From: Gilliamella sp. wkB108
Lineage (GTDB): Bacteria > Pseudomonadota > Gammaproteobacteria > Enterobacterales > Orbaceae
DNA: 64,000 nucleotides
NCBI RefSeq assembly: GCF_001690195.1
Contig: NZ_LZGM01000118.1
Location: 102,896 to 166,895 of the forward strand
Direction of reading: 5' to 3'
Below are positions 31,350-41,037 of the stretch, piece by piece. How positions within the stretch are numbered: the stretch's first letter is position 1; every line of letters starts with the position of its first letter. The position numbers and the translations under genes were made by a program. Under the pieces are notes generated by a model. That model was not told the origin of the DNA. It did no database searches and was given only the letters and a program-made list of their open reading frames with translations.

Positions 31350-32345
31350 ATGGAACTTCTCTGTCCGGCTGGTTCATTGCCTTCTCTTAAAGTGGCAATT
31401 GATAATGGCGCTGATGCAGTTTATATTGGTTTAAAAGATGATACCAATGCTCGCCATTTTGCCGGTTTAAATTTCAATGAAAAGCGATTAATTGAAGCCT
31501 CTGATTATGTGCATAAACATGGTAAAAAATTACATATTGCCATTAATACTTTTGCTCATCCTGAAAATTTTGAGCGTTGGCAATATGCCGTTGATACAGC
31601 AGCCAGTATTGGTGCTGATGCATTGATTATTGCCGATTTAGCTATGCTTGATTATGCTGCTGAAAAATACCCTGCACTCGAGCGCCATGTTTCAGTACAA
31701 GCCTCATCAACCAATGAGGAATCAATTAAGTTTTACCATAATAATTTTCATGTACATCGTATTGTTTTACCTCGCGTTCTTTCTATGCATCAAGTAAAAC
31801 AGTTATCCCAAGTTTCACCTGTTCCGCTTGAAGTATTTGCTTTTGGTAGCCTTTGTATTATGGCCGAAGGACGTTGTTATTTATCATCCTACCTAACCGG
31901 AGAATCACCAAATACTGTCGGTGCCTGTTCCCCTGCAAAATTTGTCCGTTGGGAAGAAACCGATAAAGGGTTAGAATCTCGCTTAAATAACGTATTAATT
32001 GATTGTCATAAAAAAGGGGAAAATGCAGGTTACCCCACTTTATGTAAAGGGCGTTATTTCGTGGGTAATGAGCTTTATCACCCAATTGAAGAACCAACCA
32101 GTTTAAATACAATTGAACTTTTACCCGAACTTTTTGCCGCCAATATTGCTTCGGTGAAAATTGAAGGACGTCAACGAAGTCCCGCTTATGTCGAGCAAGT
32201 AACTAAAGTATGGCGTCAAGCAATAGATCGCTATAAAGCTAATCCACAATCATTCCAAGCTGAAAAAAGTTGGATGGATACGCTAGGCTCTGTGTCAGAA
32301 GGGACGCAAACTACATTAGGCGCTTATCATCGTAAATGGCAATAA
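31350..32345 (+). CDS. ubiU: O2-independent ubiquinone hydroxylation protein UbiU (U32 family)
   Basis: This 331-residue U32-family protein closely resembles E. coli UbiU (YhbU, 331). The four [4Fe-4S] ligands Cys169, Cys176, Cys193 and Cys232 are at the same numbers. With UbiV and UbiT it hydroxylates the ubiquinone ring without oxygen, using prephenate as oxygen donor, allowing ubiquinone synthesis in anoxic niches. ubiV follows 154 bp later; ubiT is not in the window. Confidence 0.95.
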   Translation: MELLCPAGSLPSLKVAIDNGADAVYIGLKDDTNARHFAGLNFNEKRLIEASDYVHKHGKKLHIAINTFAHPENFERWQYAVDTAASIGADALIIADLAMLDYAAEKYPALERHVSVQASSTNEESIKFYHNNFHVHRIVLPRVLSMHQVKQLSQVSPVPLEVFAFGSLCIMAEGRCYLSSYLTGESPNTVGACSPAKFVRWEETDKGLESRLNNVLIDCHKKGENAGYPTLCKGRYFVGNELYHPIEEPTSLNTIELLPELFAANIASVKIEGRQRSPAYVEQVTKVWRQAIDRYKANPQSFQAEKSWMDTLGSVSEGTQTTLGAYHRKWQ

Positions 32346-32499
32346 CCTTATACTAATCGATACGCAATGAAGTTAACTCTTTTGAAAAATGTAATATGAA
32401 ATTTCATATTAGTGTATTTTTGGTTAACCACTGGAATTAAAGCATTAACGTTGATAAATTAACGATGATCAAACATAAATAAATATAGTGAGCAAAATG

Positions 32500-33378
32500 A
32501 TGAAATATGCCTTAGGACCAGTGCTTTATTACTGGCCTAAAATCGAAACTGAAGCTTTTTATCATGCGGCGAAAGACAGTCAGGCCGATATTATCTATAT
32601 GGGAGAAACGGTTTGTACTAAACGCCGCGAAATGAGAGTGCCAAACTGGCTAGAATTAGCAAAAGAGATAGCTAAATCAGGTAAACAGGTAGTACTTTCA
32701 ACACTTGCTTTGCTTGAAGCGCCATCTGAACTTAATGACTTACGACAATTGGTGAACAATGGCGAGTTTTTAGTTGAAGCCAATGATTTGGCTGCCATCA
32801 ATATTGCCCATGATAATAAATTACCCTTTGTTGCTGGTCCTGCCATAAACTGTTATAACGCTTTAACGCTAAAATTATTACAAAAACAAGGTATGATTCG
32901 CTGGTGTATGCCGGTTGAACTTTCTCGCGACTGGTTAAGTAATGTGCTTAAACAGTTTGCCAGTTTAAATATAGAACGTAAATTTGAAGTTGAAGTGTTT
33001 AGTTATGGCTATTTACCATTAGCTTATTCAGCGCGTTGCTTCACCGCTCGGTCGGAAGATAGACCAAAAGATAAATGTGAAACTTGCTGTATTAAATATC
33101 CAGTTGGTCGTGAGGTATTTTCACAAGAGCAGCAAAAAGTATTTGTATTAAATGGTATTCAAACACAAAGCGGTTATTGCTATAACTTAGGTAATAATCT
33201 TAAAGATATGAAAGGATTGGTGGATATTGTTAGAATTTCTCCGCTTGGACTAGAAACACTTGATATTGTTACCCAGTTCAAAGCGAATGAAGATGGTTTA
33301 CATCCACTACAAGTTGAACATAAACGAGATTGTAATGGTTACTGGAATGGTATTGCAGGACTCGAACTCACTCAATAA
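32500..33378 (+). CDS. ubiV: O2-independent ubiquinone hydroxylation protein UbiV (U32 family)
   Basis: This 292-residue protein, counted from the ATG giving MKYALGPVLYYWP, equals the E. coli UbiV length; an in-frame GTG at 32488 and ATG at 32497 are alternatives. The Fe-S cysteines are present (Cys39, then RCFTARSEDRPKDKCETCC). It forms a heterodimer with UbiU. The last 32 nt overlap the csdA start, so the cysteine desulphurase is translationally linked to this Fe-S protein. Confidence 0.94.
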   Translation: MKYALGPVLYYWPKIETEAFYHAAKDSQADIIYMGETVCTKRREMRVPNWLELAKEIAKSGKQVVLSTLALLEAPSELNDLRQLVNNGEFLVEANDLAAINIAHDNKLPFVAGPAINCYNALTLKLLQKQGMIRWCMPVELSRDWLSNVLKQFASLNIERKFEVEVFSYGYLPLAYSARCFTARSEDRPKDKCETCCIKYPVGREVFSQEQQKVFVLNGIQTQSGYCYNLGNNLKDMKGLVDIVRISPLGLETLDIVTQFKANEDGLHPLQVEHKRDCNGYWNGIAGLELTQ

Positions 33379-34558
33379 ACACTTTTTACCTGAACAATTT
33401 AGAGCAAACTTTCCTGCCCTGAATAATCAAAGCGTTTATCTTGACTCAGCTGCAACTGCTTTAAAACCGCTAGCGATGATTGATGCAACGCTAGAATATT
33501 ATATGCACACTACTGCAACGGCTCAGCGCAGTTTGCATCGTGATGCCTTACAAGTTACCGAAAATGTAGCTAAAGCTAGGCAATTTGTGGCTGATTTTAT
33601 TCACGTCAATGACAATAAAGAGATTATTTGGACTCGTGGAACCACCGAATCGATTAACTTGGTTGCACAAAGTTACGCACGAAGCATATTAAAACCTAAT
33701 GATGAGATTATTGTTAGTGAACTTGAACATCACAGTAATTTGTTACCTTGGTTAATTGTGGCGCAGCAAACTGGAGCCAATATAATTAAATGGTCAACGG
33801 ATCTTGATGAATTAGCTTCACTGATTTCAGTCCGCACGAAAATTGTGGCAGTAACCCAAATGTCAAATGTTACCGGATTCTGTCCTGATTTAGCGGCAAT
33901 TAGTCGTATTACACATCGAAATGAGGCAATTTTAGTAGTAGATGGCGCACAAGGTGTTGTGCATAATGCGATTGATGTCAAACAACTCGATATTGATTTT
34001 TATGCCTTTTCAGCCCATAAATTATATGGTCCAACCGGACTTGGTGTTTTATACGGCAAAAAAGAGTTACTTAACCAAATGTCGGTTTGGCATGGTGGTG
34101 GAAAGATGTTGAAAACCGCTTCTTTTGAGGATTTTCAGCCTGAAGATCTTCCCTATAAATTTGAAGCAGGCACGCCTAATATTGCAGGTATTATTGGTTT
34201 TTATGCGACGCTAAATTGGTTAAGAAATTGGGATTTTAAACAAGCTGATCGCTATACTGAACAATTAGCAAATTACACAAAATCACAATTATCAAAATTA
34301 ACTGATATTGAATTTTATAGTACTAATCAAAGTCCAATTATTACATTTAATTTAAAAAATATTCATCATAATGATATTGCCATTTTGCTCAGTGAACAGA
34401 ATATAGCAATTAGAACCGGAGAACTTTGTGCGCAACCTTTGATGAAAAAGCTTGGTTGTCATGGGGTAGTTCGGATCTCATTGATGCCTTATAATAACCA
34501 ACAAGATGTAGATAAATTCATTCAAGCAATGCAAGATACAGTGGCAATATTACGATAA
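33347..34558 (+). CDS. csdA: Cysteine desulphurase CsdA (SufS-like group II)
   Basis: About 403 residues from the ATG at 33347 (MVLQDSNSLNKHFLPEQFRA), close to E. coli CsdA (401); an open extension to 33260 lies inside ubiV and is rejected. The PLP lysine is in FSAHKLYGPTGLGVLYGKKE and the catalytic cysteine in RTGELCAQPL. CsdA gives sulphur to CsdE, encoded 69 bp downstream. The ubiV overlap and csdE form a probable ubiV-csdA-csdE transcript. This is the second cysteine desulphurase in the window besides iscS. Confidence 0.92.
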   Translation: MVLQDSNSLNKHFLPEQFRANFPALNNQSVYLDSAATALKPLAMIDATLEYYMHTTATAQRSLHRDALQVTENVAKARQFVADFIHVNDNKEIIWTRGTTESINLVAQSYARSILKPNDEIIVSELEHHSNLLPWLIVAQQTGANIIKWSTDLDELASLISVRTKIVAVTQMSNVTGFCPDLAAISRITHRNEAILVVDGAQGVVHNAIDVKQLDIDFYAFSAHKLYGPTGLGVLYGKKELLNQMSVWHGGGKMLKTASFEDFQPEDLPYKFEAGTPNIAGIIGFYATLNWLRNWDFKQADRYTEQLANYTKSQLSKLTDIEFYSTNQSPIITFNLKNIHHNDIAILLSEQNIAIRTGELCAQPLMKKLGCHGVVRISLMPYNNQQDVDKFIQAMQDTVAILR

Positions 34559-34599
34559 TTTATATTGAAACGTATAGTTAACCTGAAACATCTTTACAA
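34559..34599 (+). repeat. Dispersed intergenic repeat, single copy A
   Basis: The element starts directly after the csdA stop and contains AAACGTATAGTTAACCTGAA followed by ACATCTTTACAA. It matches the reverse complement of the core of the 117-bp array at nearly every position. It fills most of the csdA-csdE gap and would be part of their mRNA. Confidence 0.85.
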
Positions 34600-34627
34600 T
34601 CAATTTACCATTCTATAGGTCAATATT

Positions 34628-35032
34628 ATGCTTTCAGAGCAAACATTATTAGGATTATTTTCCCGATTACATAACTGGCAAGATCGCTATCGTCAATTAA
34701 TTGTACTATCGAAACAATTACCCGATTTTCCAGAAGATCAAAAAACCGATAAAAACCAAGTCAATGGATGTGAAAATCGTGTATGGCTTACCTATCAAAA
34801 ACAATCGGATAATACTTATATTTTTCAAGGTGATAGCGAAGGACGTATCGTTAAAGGTTTATTGGCGATTTTAATTATAATGGCGAATCATAAAACAGCC
34901 AAAGAGATTGATGCCATCGACTTTCAAGCCATGTTAAGCCAACTCAAAATTACGGATGAACTTAGTCAATCACGCTTACAAGGATTAACCAAATTAATTG
35001 AACGAATCCAATCGGTAAGCAAATCACTATAA
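34628..35032 (+). CDS. csdE: Sulphur acceptor protein CsdE (SufE family)
   Basis: This 134-residue SufE-family protein carries the acceptor cysteine in VNGCEN (Cys48) and the family motifs SKQLPDFPEDQKT and GDSEGRIVKGLLAI. It takes persulphide from CsdA and passes it on, in E. coli also to TcdA for tRNA modification. The N-terminus is slightly shorter than E. coli CsdE (147). It ends about 40 bp before the convergent dolP. Confidence 0.92.
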   Translation: MLSEQTLLGLFSRLHNWQDRYRQLIVLSKQLPDFPEDQKTDKNQVNGCENRVWLTYQKQSDNTYIFQGDSEGRIVKGLLAILIIMANHKTAKEIDAIDFQAMLSQLKITDELSQSRLQGLTKLIERIQSVSKSL

Positions 35033-35065
35033 ATTACAAGGGAGAATCCCTCCCCGTTGTTAACT

Positions 35066-35086
35066 TTACATTGTTATTCAATGTAA
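35066..35086 (-). terminator. Weak stem-loop overlapping the dolP stop codon
   Basis: TTACATTG and CAATGTAA form an 8-bp stem around TTATT; the dolP stop (35074-35076) lies in the loop. A GGGAG/CTCCC hairpin also exists at about 35040-35054. Neither has a convincing U-run. Confidence 0.35.
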
Positions 35087-35652
35087 TTAAATATAGTCAC
35101 TACTTTTTTCACACCATCGACTCGACTTGCTACATCAGCCGCTGCTTTGCCCTCTTCATTGGTGACAATACCTATTAAAAACACCTCACTATTTTCAGTC
35201 ACAACTTTAATCTTACGTGCTTTAGTCTGTGCATTCATCACTAATTGAGATTTAACTTTAGTTGTGATCCATGAATCATTGGTAATAGTACCAACACCTA
35301 CTGGGTCACCTATACGGATTTGATTATAGACTTTTTTAACACCATCGACTTCACGCGTTAACTCTTCCGCTTTCTCACTTTGATCAGTATTAGCCTGTCC
35401 GGTCAAAAGAGCGTTACCATTATAAGTACTAGATGAAATGCGCGATCCTATAAACGCTGTTGCATTATCTTTTAATTTGGACGCAATTCTTGAATTAAGT
35501 GTTGTATCATCAATCTGAGTTCCTGTTGTACGAGGATCTGTTGCAACTTTAGCTGTAGCTCCTGCTCCCGCACCTATTACAGCAGCAACACAACCTTGTA
35601 ACATTAATCCCGTTGCTGACATTAATAGTATAGTTAATGCAACTCTTTTCAT
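35074..35652 (-). CDS. dolP: Outer-membrane BON-domain lipoprotein DolP (YraP)
   Basis: This 192-residue lipoprotein (E. coli DolP 191) has a signal peptide with lipobox LQGC (lipidated Cys21) and two BON domains (about residues 45-115 and 125-190; IASKLKDNATAF and VKSQLVMNAQT...VFLIGIV). DolP binds anionic phospholipid at the division site and supports BAM and the cell envelope barrier. In E. coli it follows diaA; that gene is not next to it here. Confidence 0.93.
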   Translation of the reverse strand: MKRVALTILLMSATGLMLQGCVAAVIGAGAGATAKVATDPRTTGTQIDDTTLNSRIASKLKDNATAFIGSRISSSTYNGNALLTGQANTDQSEKAEELTREVDGVKKVYNQIRIGDPVGVGTITNDSWITTKVKSQLVMNAQTKARKIKVVTENSEVFLIGIVTNEEGKAAADVASRVDGVKKVVTIFNYIE

Positions 35653-35898
35653 TATAACTCCTTATTACATATTGCTCAGTAAAGGATAAATACTGAGGAC
35701 ATTTTTTTATTATGCCTTGTCCAAATTGTTTTGCAAAATAATTTTGTAATTTATACAGCAATAACGCTAGCAATTTTAAATAAAATAGATCCAGATTTTC
35801 ATCACCCTTTTTTTCTTATCGGTAATAGATTCTTTTTAATCATAAAATCTGCTATCTTTTATACTTAATAATATAAACATTATTAATGGATAATTAAT

Positions 35899-36597
35899 AT
35901 GGATCAAAATTATATTGATTGGTTATATGGATTATCTGCGCCAATGGTTGCGCTGAATAAAGAATACGGCGCAAGTTATACCGGACCGAATCTATTCCCG
36001 GATAGAGAGTTTGTTAAAATGGACGATGATTGGGGAATTGACTCGCGTGAGAGCTTATTTGAATGTGTTTTTAGAATGATTGATGCTGGCCATGCGCCAG
36101 CATTATCTCAATACTATTTTTTGTATGACCGTTTACCTCAATACAAGTGGTTAGAATATAGTCAATCGAAAACTGATTTTCAAAAAGTATTACTAGAAAT
36201 GGTTGAGCAAACTTTTACTGAGTGTGGCGTGGGAGGCATTAGAGCTTGGGATTATTCTCGAATGGGATATATTTTGCGTAATGGCATTACTAATAAATAT
36301 ATTACTGAGCAAGAAGCGTTATGGATCTTATATCGTATGGCGCTACGCTCTCAATATTATTATAAAACTTGGCAACAATATTTTGCTGGTCATTTTTTTG
36401 GCTATTTTTACTGGAAAACATTGAGAGATGAACCAAGTTTAGATGTATTACGTTATAATTTATCCAGAGCATACCAAATGCAATCCATGACAGAGTTACA
36501 AACCGATGCTAACTCACCTTGTAATCGTTTACCTTGGTTTATTGACATTGAAGAGTTAGAAAAACCCGAATCATTAATGGAGTACGATTGGTCATGA
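35899..36597 (+). CDS. DUF1266 (YbeU-like) protein
   Basis: The 232-residue protein contains the DUF1266 pattern GGIRAWDYSRMGYILRNGIT with ITEQEALWILYRMALRSQYYYKTWQQYFAGHFFGYFYW-type text. No signal peptide is visible. E. coli YbeU, of the same family, lies beside djlB and hscC, and here too it directly precedes a J-like gene and is close to hscC. Its stop overlaps the next start by 4 nt (ATGA). The biochemical role is unknown; an association with the HscC chaperone is inferred from context only. Confidence 0.78.
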   Translation: MDQNYIDWLYGLSAPMVALNKEYGASYTGPNLFPDREFVKMDDDWGIDSRESLFECVFRMIDAGHAPALSQYYFLYDRLPQYKWLEYSQSKTDFQKVLLEMVEQTFTECGVGGIRAWDYSRMGYILRNGITNKYITEQEALWILYRMALRSQYYYKTWQQYFAGHFFGYFYWKTLRDEPSLDVLRYNLSRAYQMQSMTELQTDANSPCNRLPWFIDIEELEKPESLMEYDWS

Positions 36598-39317
36598 ACG
36601 AAAAATGTTGGCAACTGTTAGGAATTGAAAAAACTACGGATAAAACAGTTATTCGACAAGCATATCGAGCAAAACTACCGCAATATCACCCGGAAACTGA
36701 TCCAGATGGTTTTAAAGCATTACGTGAAGCATATGAAGATGCCATGCAATATGCAGATTACTCAGAAACAACCATTGATACGTCACGATTAGAATTACAA
36801 ATTGACCATAACGTAACCCAATCGCTATCCGAAGAAGAATTACAAGCTAATGAGATCTGCCAAAATTATCAATCATTATTAGCCGATCCAAAGCGTTGCT
36901 ATGACATTAACCAATGGCATCAATTTGTCGCTTCGTTTTATGACTACTCTATGACTGTTATTGATAGTGTCAAATGGCAGTTATTGGAAATAAGTTACTC
37001 TGCTAATCATTTATCACTTTCTTGTACTAAAGTTTTAGCGGATAATTTGCGCTGGCGCCAACAATTGATGACACAATTACCCGATCAAATCGACCGTTAT
37101 GACGATTTTTTGAATCAAATTGAACAAGGTGATTATTTCAATTATGCCACTTTATCGACTATCAGTAAGACATTTCAAAGTGTAACTTTAGATTATTTAG
37201 ATTTTGCCAAATGGATTTTTTGGGAACGTTCAGCTGGAGAATTAGATTATTTCTTGTCACAAGATACTGTGATCTACTTACCTAATGATGAAGATCTGAT
37301 GTTGCAATATGCAAACTGGCATTGCTATGCCAAACAAGCTAACTCAGCAATTCTAGATTATGCGTTATCACAGTTAGCCTTAACAGGGCTTGAACCACAT
37401 TTAATCATCGAATGGAAATATATTGTCGCGCAACAATATACCTTACTTGAGGATAAAGACAACAGCTTAAAATATTGGTTAGAACTTTATAATTCAAAAA
37501 ATTATCAGGGAAAATCAGCCGGTTGGATAATTTATTGGTGTTCGGTATATGCTAAAGATCATTTACCTTTATTAATTGTCGCACTTAATCGTTTCGCTAG
37601 TTTACCCACTAACACCACCGAAGATTTGAACTATACTATTCCACGATTTAGTGCAACCACTATCACCCGCTTAGTCAAACTCAATAAAGACGATTATCCC
37701 CCTGAAATTGCTGACTTCATTGATTGGGCTTTAGCTGAAAATTGGAATTATCGACAAATTCTTTTGCCACTATTAAATGATGACGGCAGTAATCGCTTAC
37801 TTCATTTATATCGTCATGCCATTATGTTACGTCATGGTGATGAAATTTTATTGCAAGAAATTCTTGAAGAAAAGAGTGATAACGCTTTTGAATTATTTAT
37901 TATCCAAAATTTACAACGCCAAGCCAAACAGTATCTCGAATGGATAACCAAACTTAAGCCAATCCAACAATTTAAAACCTGGTTATACGACAATGATGAA
38001 GATGCATCGATTCCTGTAGAATTCAGTCTTGAAGAAGAAAATAATGACTTTATTTTTGCTCGTTTTTGGCTAGATAGATTCCGTCATTTACCTTTGGTTG
38101 CCAAATTGCATCTTTATAACTATCTTGACTATTTTCAAATGGAAATGTTTGATTGGATGATATTTTTCTCATTTAATTTAGATTACGATTTTCCGAATCC
38201 GCCTTATGCAAATGATCGGGACGCATACTGGCAGTGGTATCGATATTGTATGTTAGTCATTGCTCTGGCAAGTGATCCTGTCAAAATTGCAACATCTATT
38301 AAACAAAATAATAGTACTTTTAATATACCCAACGATAGTCCGATCCTTTCTATTGTTAACACCATTAAACATAGTAATTGGCAAAATGAGAACCAACTAT
38401 ATAACGAAATTGAAAATGACAATAGAATAGTTAATTCTATATTAATCAATTATCCAAATTCAATTGAATCAGTTCTTGATGATGATCCAGAGCGAATTGA
38501 TTTTTATGATATACAACAAAACATAGCACAATTATGGCAATTAAAATTAGCAAATCATGAACCAATTTATTTAATGTTATTACTGACAATTTTATTATAT
38601 AAATCTTCACAAACAGAAAAGTTACACAAAATACTTGGGAAAATTGCTGATGATAGCAAAGAATTACAAATCATTGCTGATCGATTTGCAAAACATCGCA
38701 ATATACCATTTACTTTTGATCGTAAAAAATATCACTATAGCGAATCAGTAGATAAGTTAAAAAAACTCGCTGATCGATTATCCCACTCTTATGGTGTATG
38801 TAGTGAAGATGAAGTGCAGATGTTAATTACTTTTAAAATCAATGGTGATAATGACCTCGTATTGCGACTTTGTGCCGCATTACTGTTGGCAAAAGATGCA
38901 GATAATAAAAATGAACTTACCTCAGCCCCAATACCGATAAATAAAGCTTGCCAATTTTGGCGTTGGAATGGAAGAGCTAATCAGATAGCATTTTTATTAC
39001 AACTATTTTTTAGTTTTTGTTTATATAGATTTAACAAAATATTTATTGTAAGCAATGAGAACACGATTACGATAATTTTTGTAGCTATTATATTAATCAA
39101 TACTATTTTTGCGATAAAAAGGCGCTTAAATGATCATTATAACGGTGAGAGGTTTTTCTTTCTTAAGCGTATTACGAATTTACCACTTTTCTTTTATTCA
39201 TGCTATCGACAAGGTCTTCCTTATGCTAATCGCTATGGGATGCCTATCAAAAGCAAAAAAGACAAAGTCTTAACCCAAAATCCCCCTGACTCTACTGATA
39301 AATCAAAGGGGGATTAA
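36594..39317 (+). CDS. Large J-domain-like membrane protein (DjlB/DjlC-like), HPE not HPD
   Basis: About 907 residues from the ATG overlapping the previous stop. The N-terminal 60 residues are a J domain (CWQLLGIEKTTDKTVIRQAY, then FKALREAYEDA), but the tripeptide is HPE (QYHPETDPDG) instead of HPD. A long helical region rich in W, Y and D follows, and two hydrophobic segments near residues 795-845 (FLLQLFFSFCLY, TIIFVAIILINTIF) anchor the C-terminus. E. coli DjlB/DjlC (about 480 residues) partner HscC; this protein is roughly twice as long. The HPE change could alter Hsp70 stimulation. Confidence 0.8.
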   Translation: MNEKCWQLLGIEKTTDKTVIRQAYRAKLPQYHPETDPDGFKALREAYEDAMQYADYSETTIDTSRLELQIDHNVTQSLSEEELQANEICQNYQSLLADPKRCYDINQWHQFVASFYDYSMTVIDSVKWQLLEISYSANHLSLSCTKVLADNLRWRQQLMTQLPDQIDRYDDFLNQIEQGDYFNYATLSTISKTFQSVTLDYLDFAKWIFWERSAGELDYFLSQDTVIYLPNDEDLMLQYANWHCYAKQANSAILDYALSQLALTGLEPHLIIEWKYIVAQQYTLLEDKDNSLKYWLELYNSKNYQGKSAGWIIYWCSVYAKDHLPLLIVALNRFASLPTNTTEDLNYTIPRFSATTITRLVKLNKDDYPPEIADFIDWALAENWNYRQILLPLLNDDGSNRLLHLYRHAIMLRHGDEILLQEILEEKSDNAFELFIIQNLQRQAKQYLEWITKLKPIQQFKTWLYDNDEDASIPVEFSLEEENNDFIFARFWLDRFRHLPLVAKLHLYNYLDYFQMEMFDWMIFFSFNLDYDFPNPPYANDRDAYWQWYRYCMLVIALASDPVKIATSIKQNNSTFNIPNDSPILSIVNTIKHSNWQNENQLYNEIENDNRIVNSILINYPNSIESVLDDDPERIDFYDIQQNIAQLWQLKLANHEPIYLMLLLTILLYKSSQTEKLHKILGKIADDSKELQIIADRFAKHRNIPFTFDRKKYHYSESVDKLKKLADRLSHSYGVCSEDEVQMLITFKINGDNDLVLRLCAALLLAKDADNKNELTSAPIPINKACQFWRWNGRANQIAFLLQLFFSFCLYRFNKIFIVSNENTITIIFVAIILINTIFAIKRRLNDHYNGERFFFLKRITNLPLFFYSCYRQGLPYANRYGMPIKSKKDKVLTQNPPDSTDKSKGD

Positions 39318-39366
39318 ACCTATAGCATTATTAGGCGTAATAACATCAAATATTCCGGGATTGTGA

Positions 39367-41037
39367 TTACCTATTGAGTTGTTGTAAGTTGGACTCAATT
39401 TCATTACGCAACTCATCAATTACATCGGTTTTTTGTTGTTCTATTGCGCTTAAAAAGGCTTCAATGTATGAACCAATAAGAAGTCGTTCATCACCAAGAG
39501 ATTGTGTCCAAGCTCGCTCTAATCGAGCTAATAATGCGCGATTTGGCATTTCATCGCGCGGATGAATTTTAAGTAATTTTAAGCGATTATGACTTTCCAT
39601 TTTTTGTGTTTCAGTTAAACCTATTGGGCTATGATCTATCACTTTACCATGTTGCGTACCCGTTTCCAGTGATACTACATCAACCTCTAATAAACCATTT
39701 AAGTCATAACTAAAGCGTACTTCAATGCCTTGTATTTTTTCCATTGGTGTTAATGGCACATCAAATTCATCAATTAATACGTTATTTTCAACGCGTGGAC
39801 TTTCACCTTGATAAACTGATAGGCGGATCACTTCTTGCTGAGGATGCATAGTGTAAAAAGTTTTTACTTTTGATGTTGGTACAATGGTATTGCGCTCAAT
39901 AATCGGGGAAAATAGTCCGCTTATATTATCGGTACAACTTTCAATACCAAGAGTATACGGACATACATCGGTTAAAATCACTTCTTCAACATCTTGGTTA
40001 CGTTGCCTGCACGCAGCTTGAATCGCTGCGCCTTGAGCTACTATAGTAGTTGGATTAACATGTCGATAAGGTAATTTACCAAATAATTTGGTAACCAACT
40101 CTCGCACTACCCCAAGTTGTGACGATCCTCCAACTAAGACAATGTGTTGTAATTGATTAGGTTTTAATCTTGCATCACTTAATGCTTGTTCAACCGGCGC
40201 TCGTAAACGATTAAGCAAAGGTAACCAAATTGATTCAGCCCGATTATTATTTAATGAAAACTGCCATTGCTTATCTTGCCAAGTCCAAGTTAAATGATGA
40301 ACTTCATCACCATTTAGTTTACATTTTAACTGCTCGGCTAAATCTAATAAGCGAGCATAATCATCTACCGGAATATCCTGTTGTTTCAGTTCCCATTCTT
40401 TTAAGCAGGCCATAACAATATACTGTGTAAAATCTTCACCACCCAAATAGTTATCACCTGCAGAGGCATGAACTTCAATAATTGGCATTGAATATTCAAG
40501 AACTGTGACATCGAAAGTACCGCCACCCAAATCAAAAACCAAGGTATTACCTGATTGTTCCTCATGTAATCCATACGCCATAGCAGCTGCTGTAGGCTCA
40601 TTAATTAACCGCACCGCATTTAAGCCTGCAAGCTCAGCGGCAAATCGAGTTTGTTTACGTTGCTCATCATTAAAGTAAGCTGGGACAGAAATGACTACAT
40701 CGCTGATTTCTTGCTTAAGAAAAGCTTCTGCATCGGCTTTTAAGGATTTCAAAACTATTGCCGAAAGTTCAGTTGGGCTAAACTTTTGGTCACCTAATTC
40801 AAAGACTTTATTTGAACCTAAAAAACGTTTAAATGCTGCTGCACTACGATTTGGGTGAGTAGTTAAACGTGACAAAGCTGCACGCCCAATCAAAATTGAA
40901 TTATCATCATCAAGGCTTACTACCGATGGCGTAACAACTTCGCCAATTGAATTAGGGATAAGTGTGGGTTTCCCATTTTGCCAAACACAAATTAAACTAT
41001 TGGTTGTACCTAGATCAATACCTATTGGAGGGAGCAT
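39367..41037 (-). CDS. hscC: Hsp70-family chaperone HscC
   Basis: This 556-residue Hsp70 is as long as E. coli HscC (556) and shares [56 protein letters not shown] and SAGDNYLGGEDF. The short C-terminal substrate region is typical of HscC. I use the ATG at 41037; a TTG one codon upstream has slightly better spacing to AAGGA. It is convergent with the J-like gene (50 bp apart), a re-orientation relative to E. coli but with the same gene set. Confidence 0.93.
   Translation of the reverse strand: MLPPIGIDLGTTNSLICVWQNGKPTLIPNSIGEVVTPSVVSLDDDNSILIGRAALSRLTTHPNRSAAAFKRFLGSNKVFELGDQKFSPTELSAIVLKSLKADAEAFLKQEISDVVISVPAYFNDEQRKQTRFAAELAGLNAVRLINEPTAAAMAYGLHEEQSGNTLVFDLGGGTFDVTVLEYSMPIIEVHASAGDNYLGGEDFTQYIVMACLKEWELKQQDIPVDDYARLLDLAEQLKCKLNGDEVHHLTWTWQDKQWQFSLNNNRAESIWLPLLNRLRAPVEQALSDARLKPNQLQHIVLVGGSSQLGVVRELVTKLFGKLPYRHVNPTTIVAQGAAIQAACRQRNQDVEEVILTDVCPYTLGIESCTDNISGLFSPIIERNTIVPTSKVKTFYTMHPQQEVIRLSVYQGESPRVENNVLIDEFDVPLTPMEKIQGIEVRFSYDLNGLLEVDVVSLETGTQHGKVIDHSPIGLTETQKMESHNRLKLLKIHPRDEMPNRALLARLERAWTQSLGDERLLIGSYIEAFLSAIEQQKTDVIDELRNEIESNLQQLNR

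Noticed and set aside
33260..33346. N-terminal extension of csdA
   Set aside because: It lies wholly inside ubiV and has no similarity to CsdA; the family N-terminus begins after 33347.
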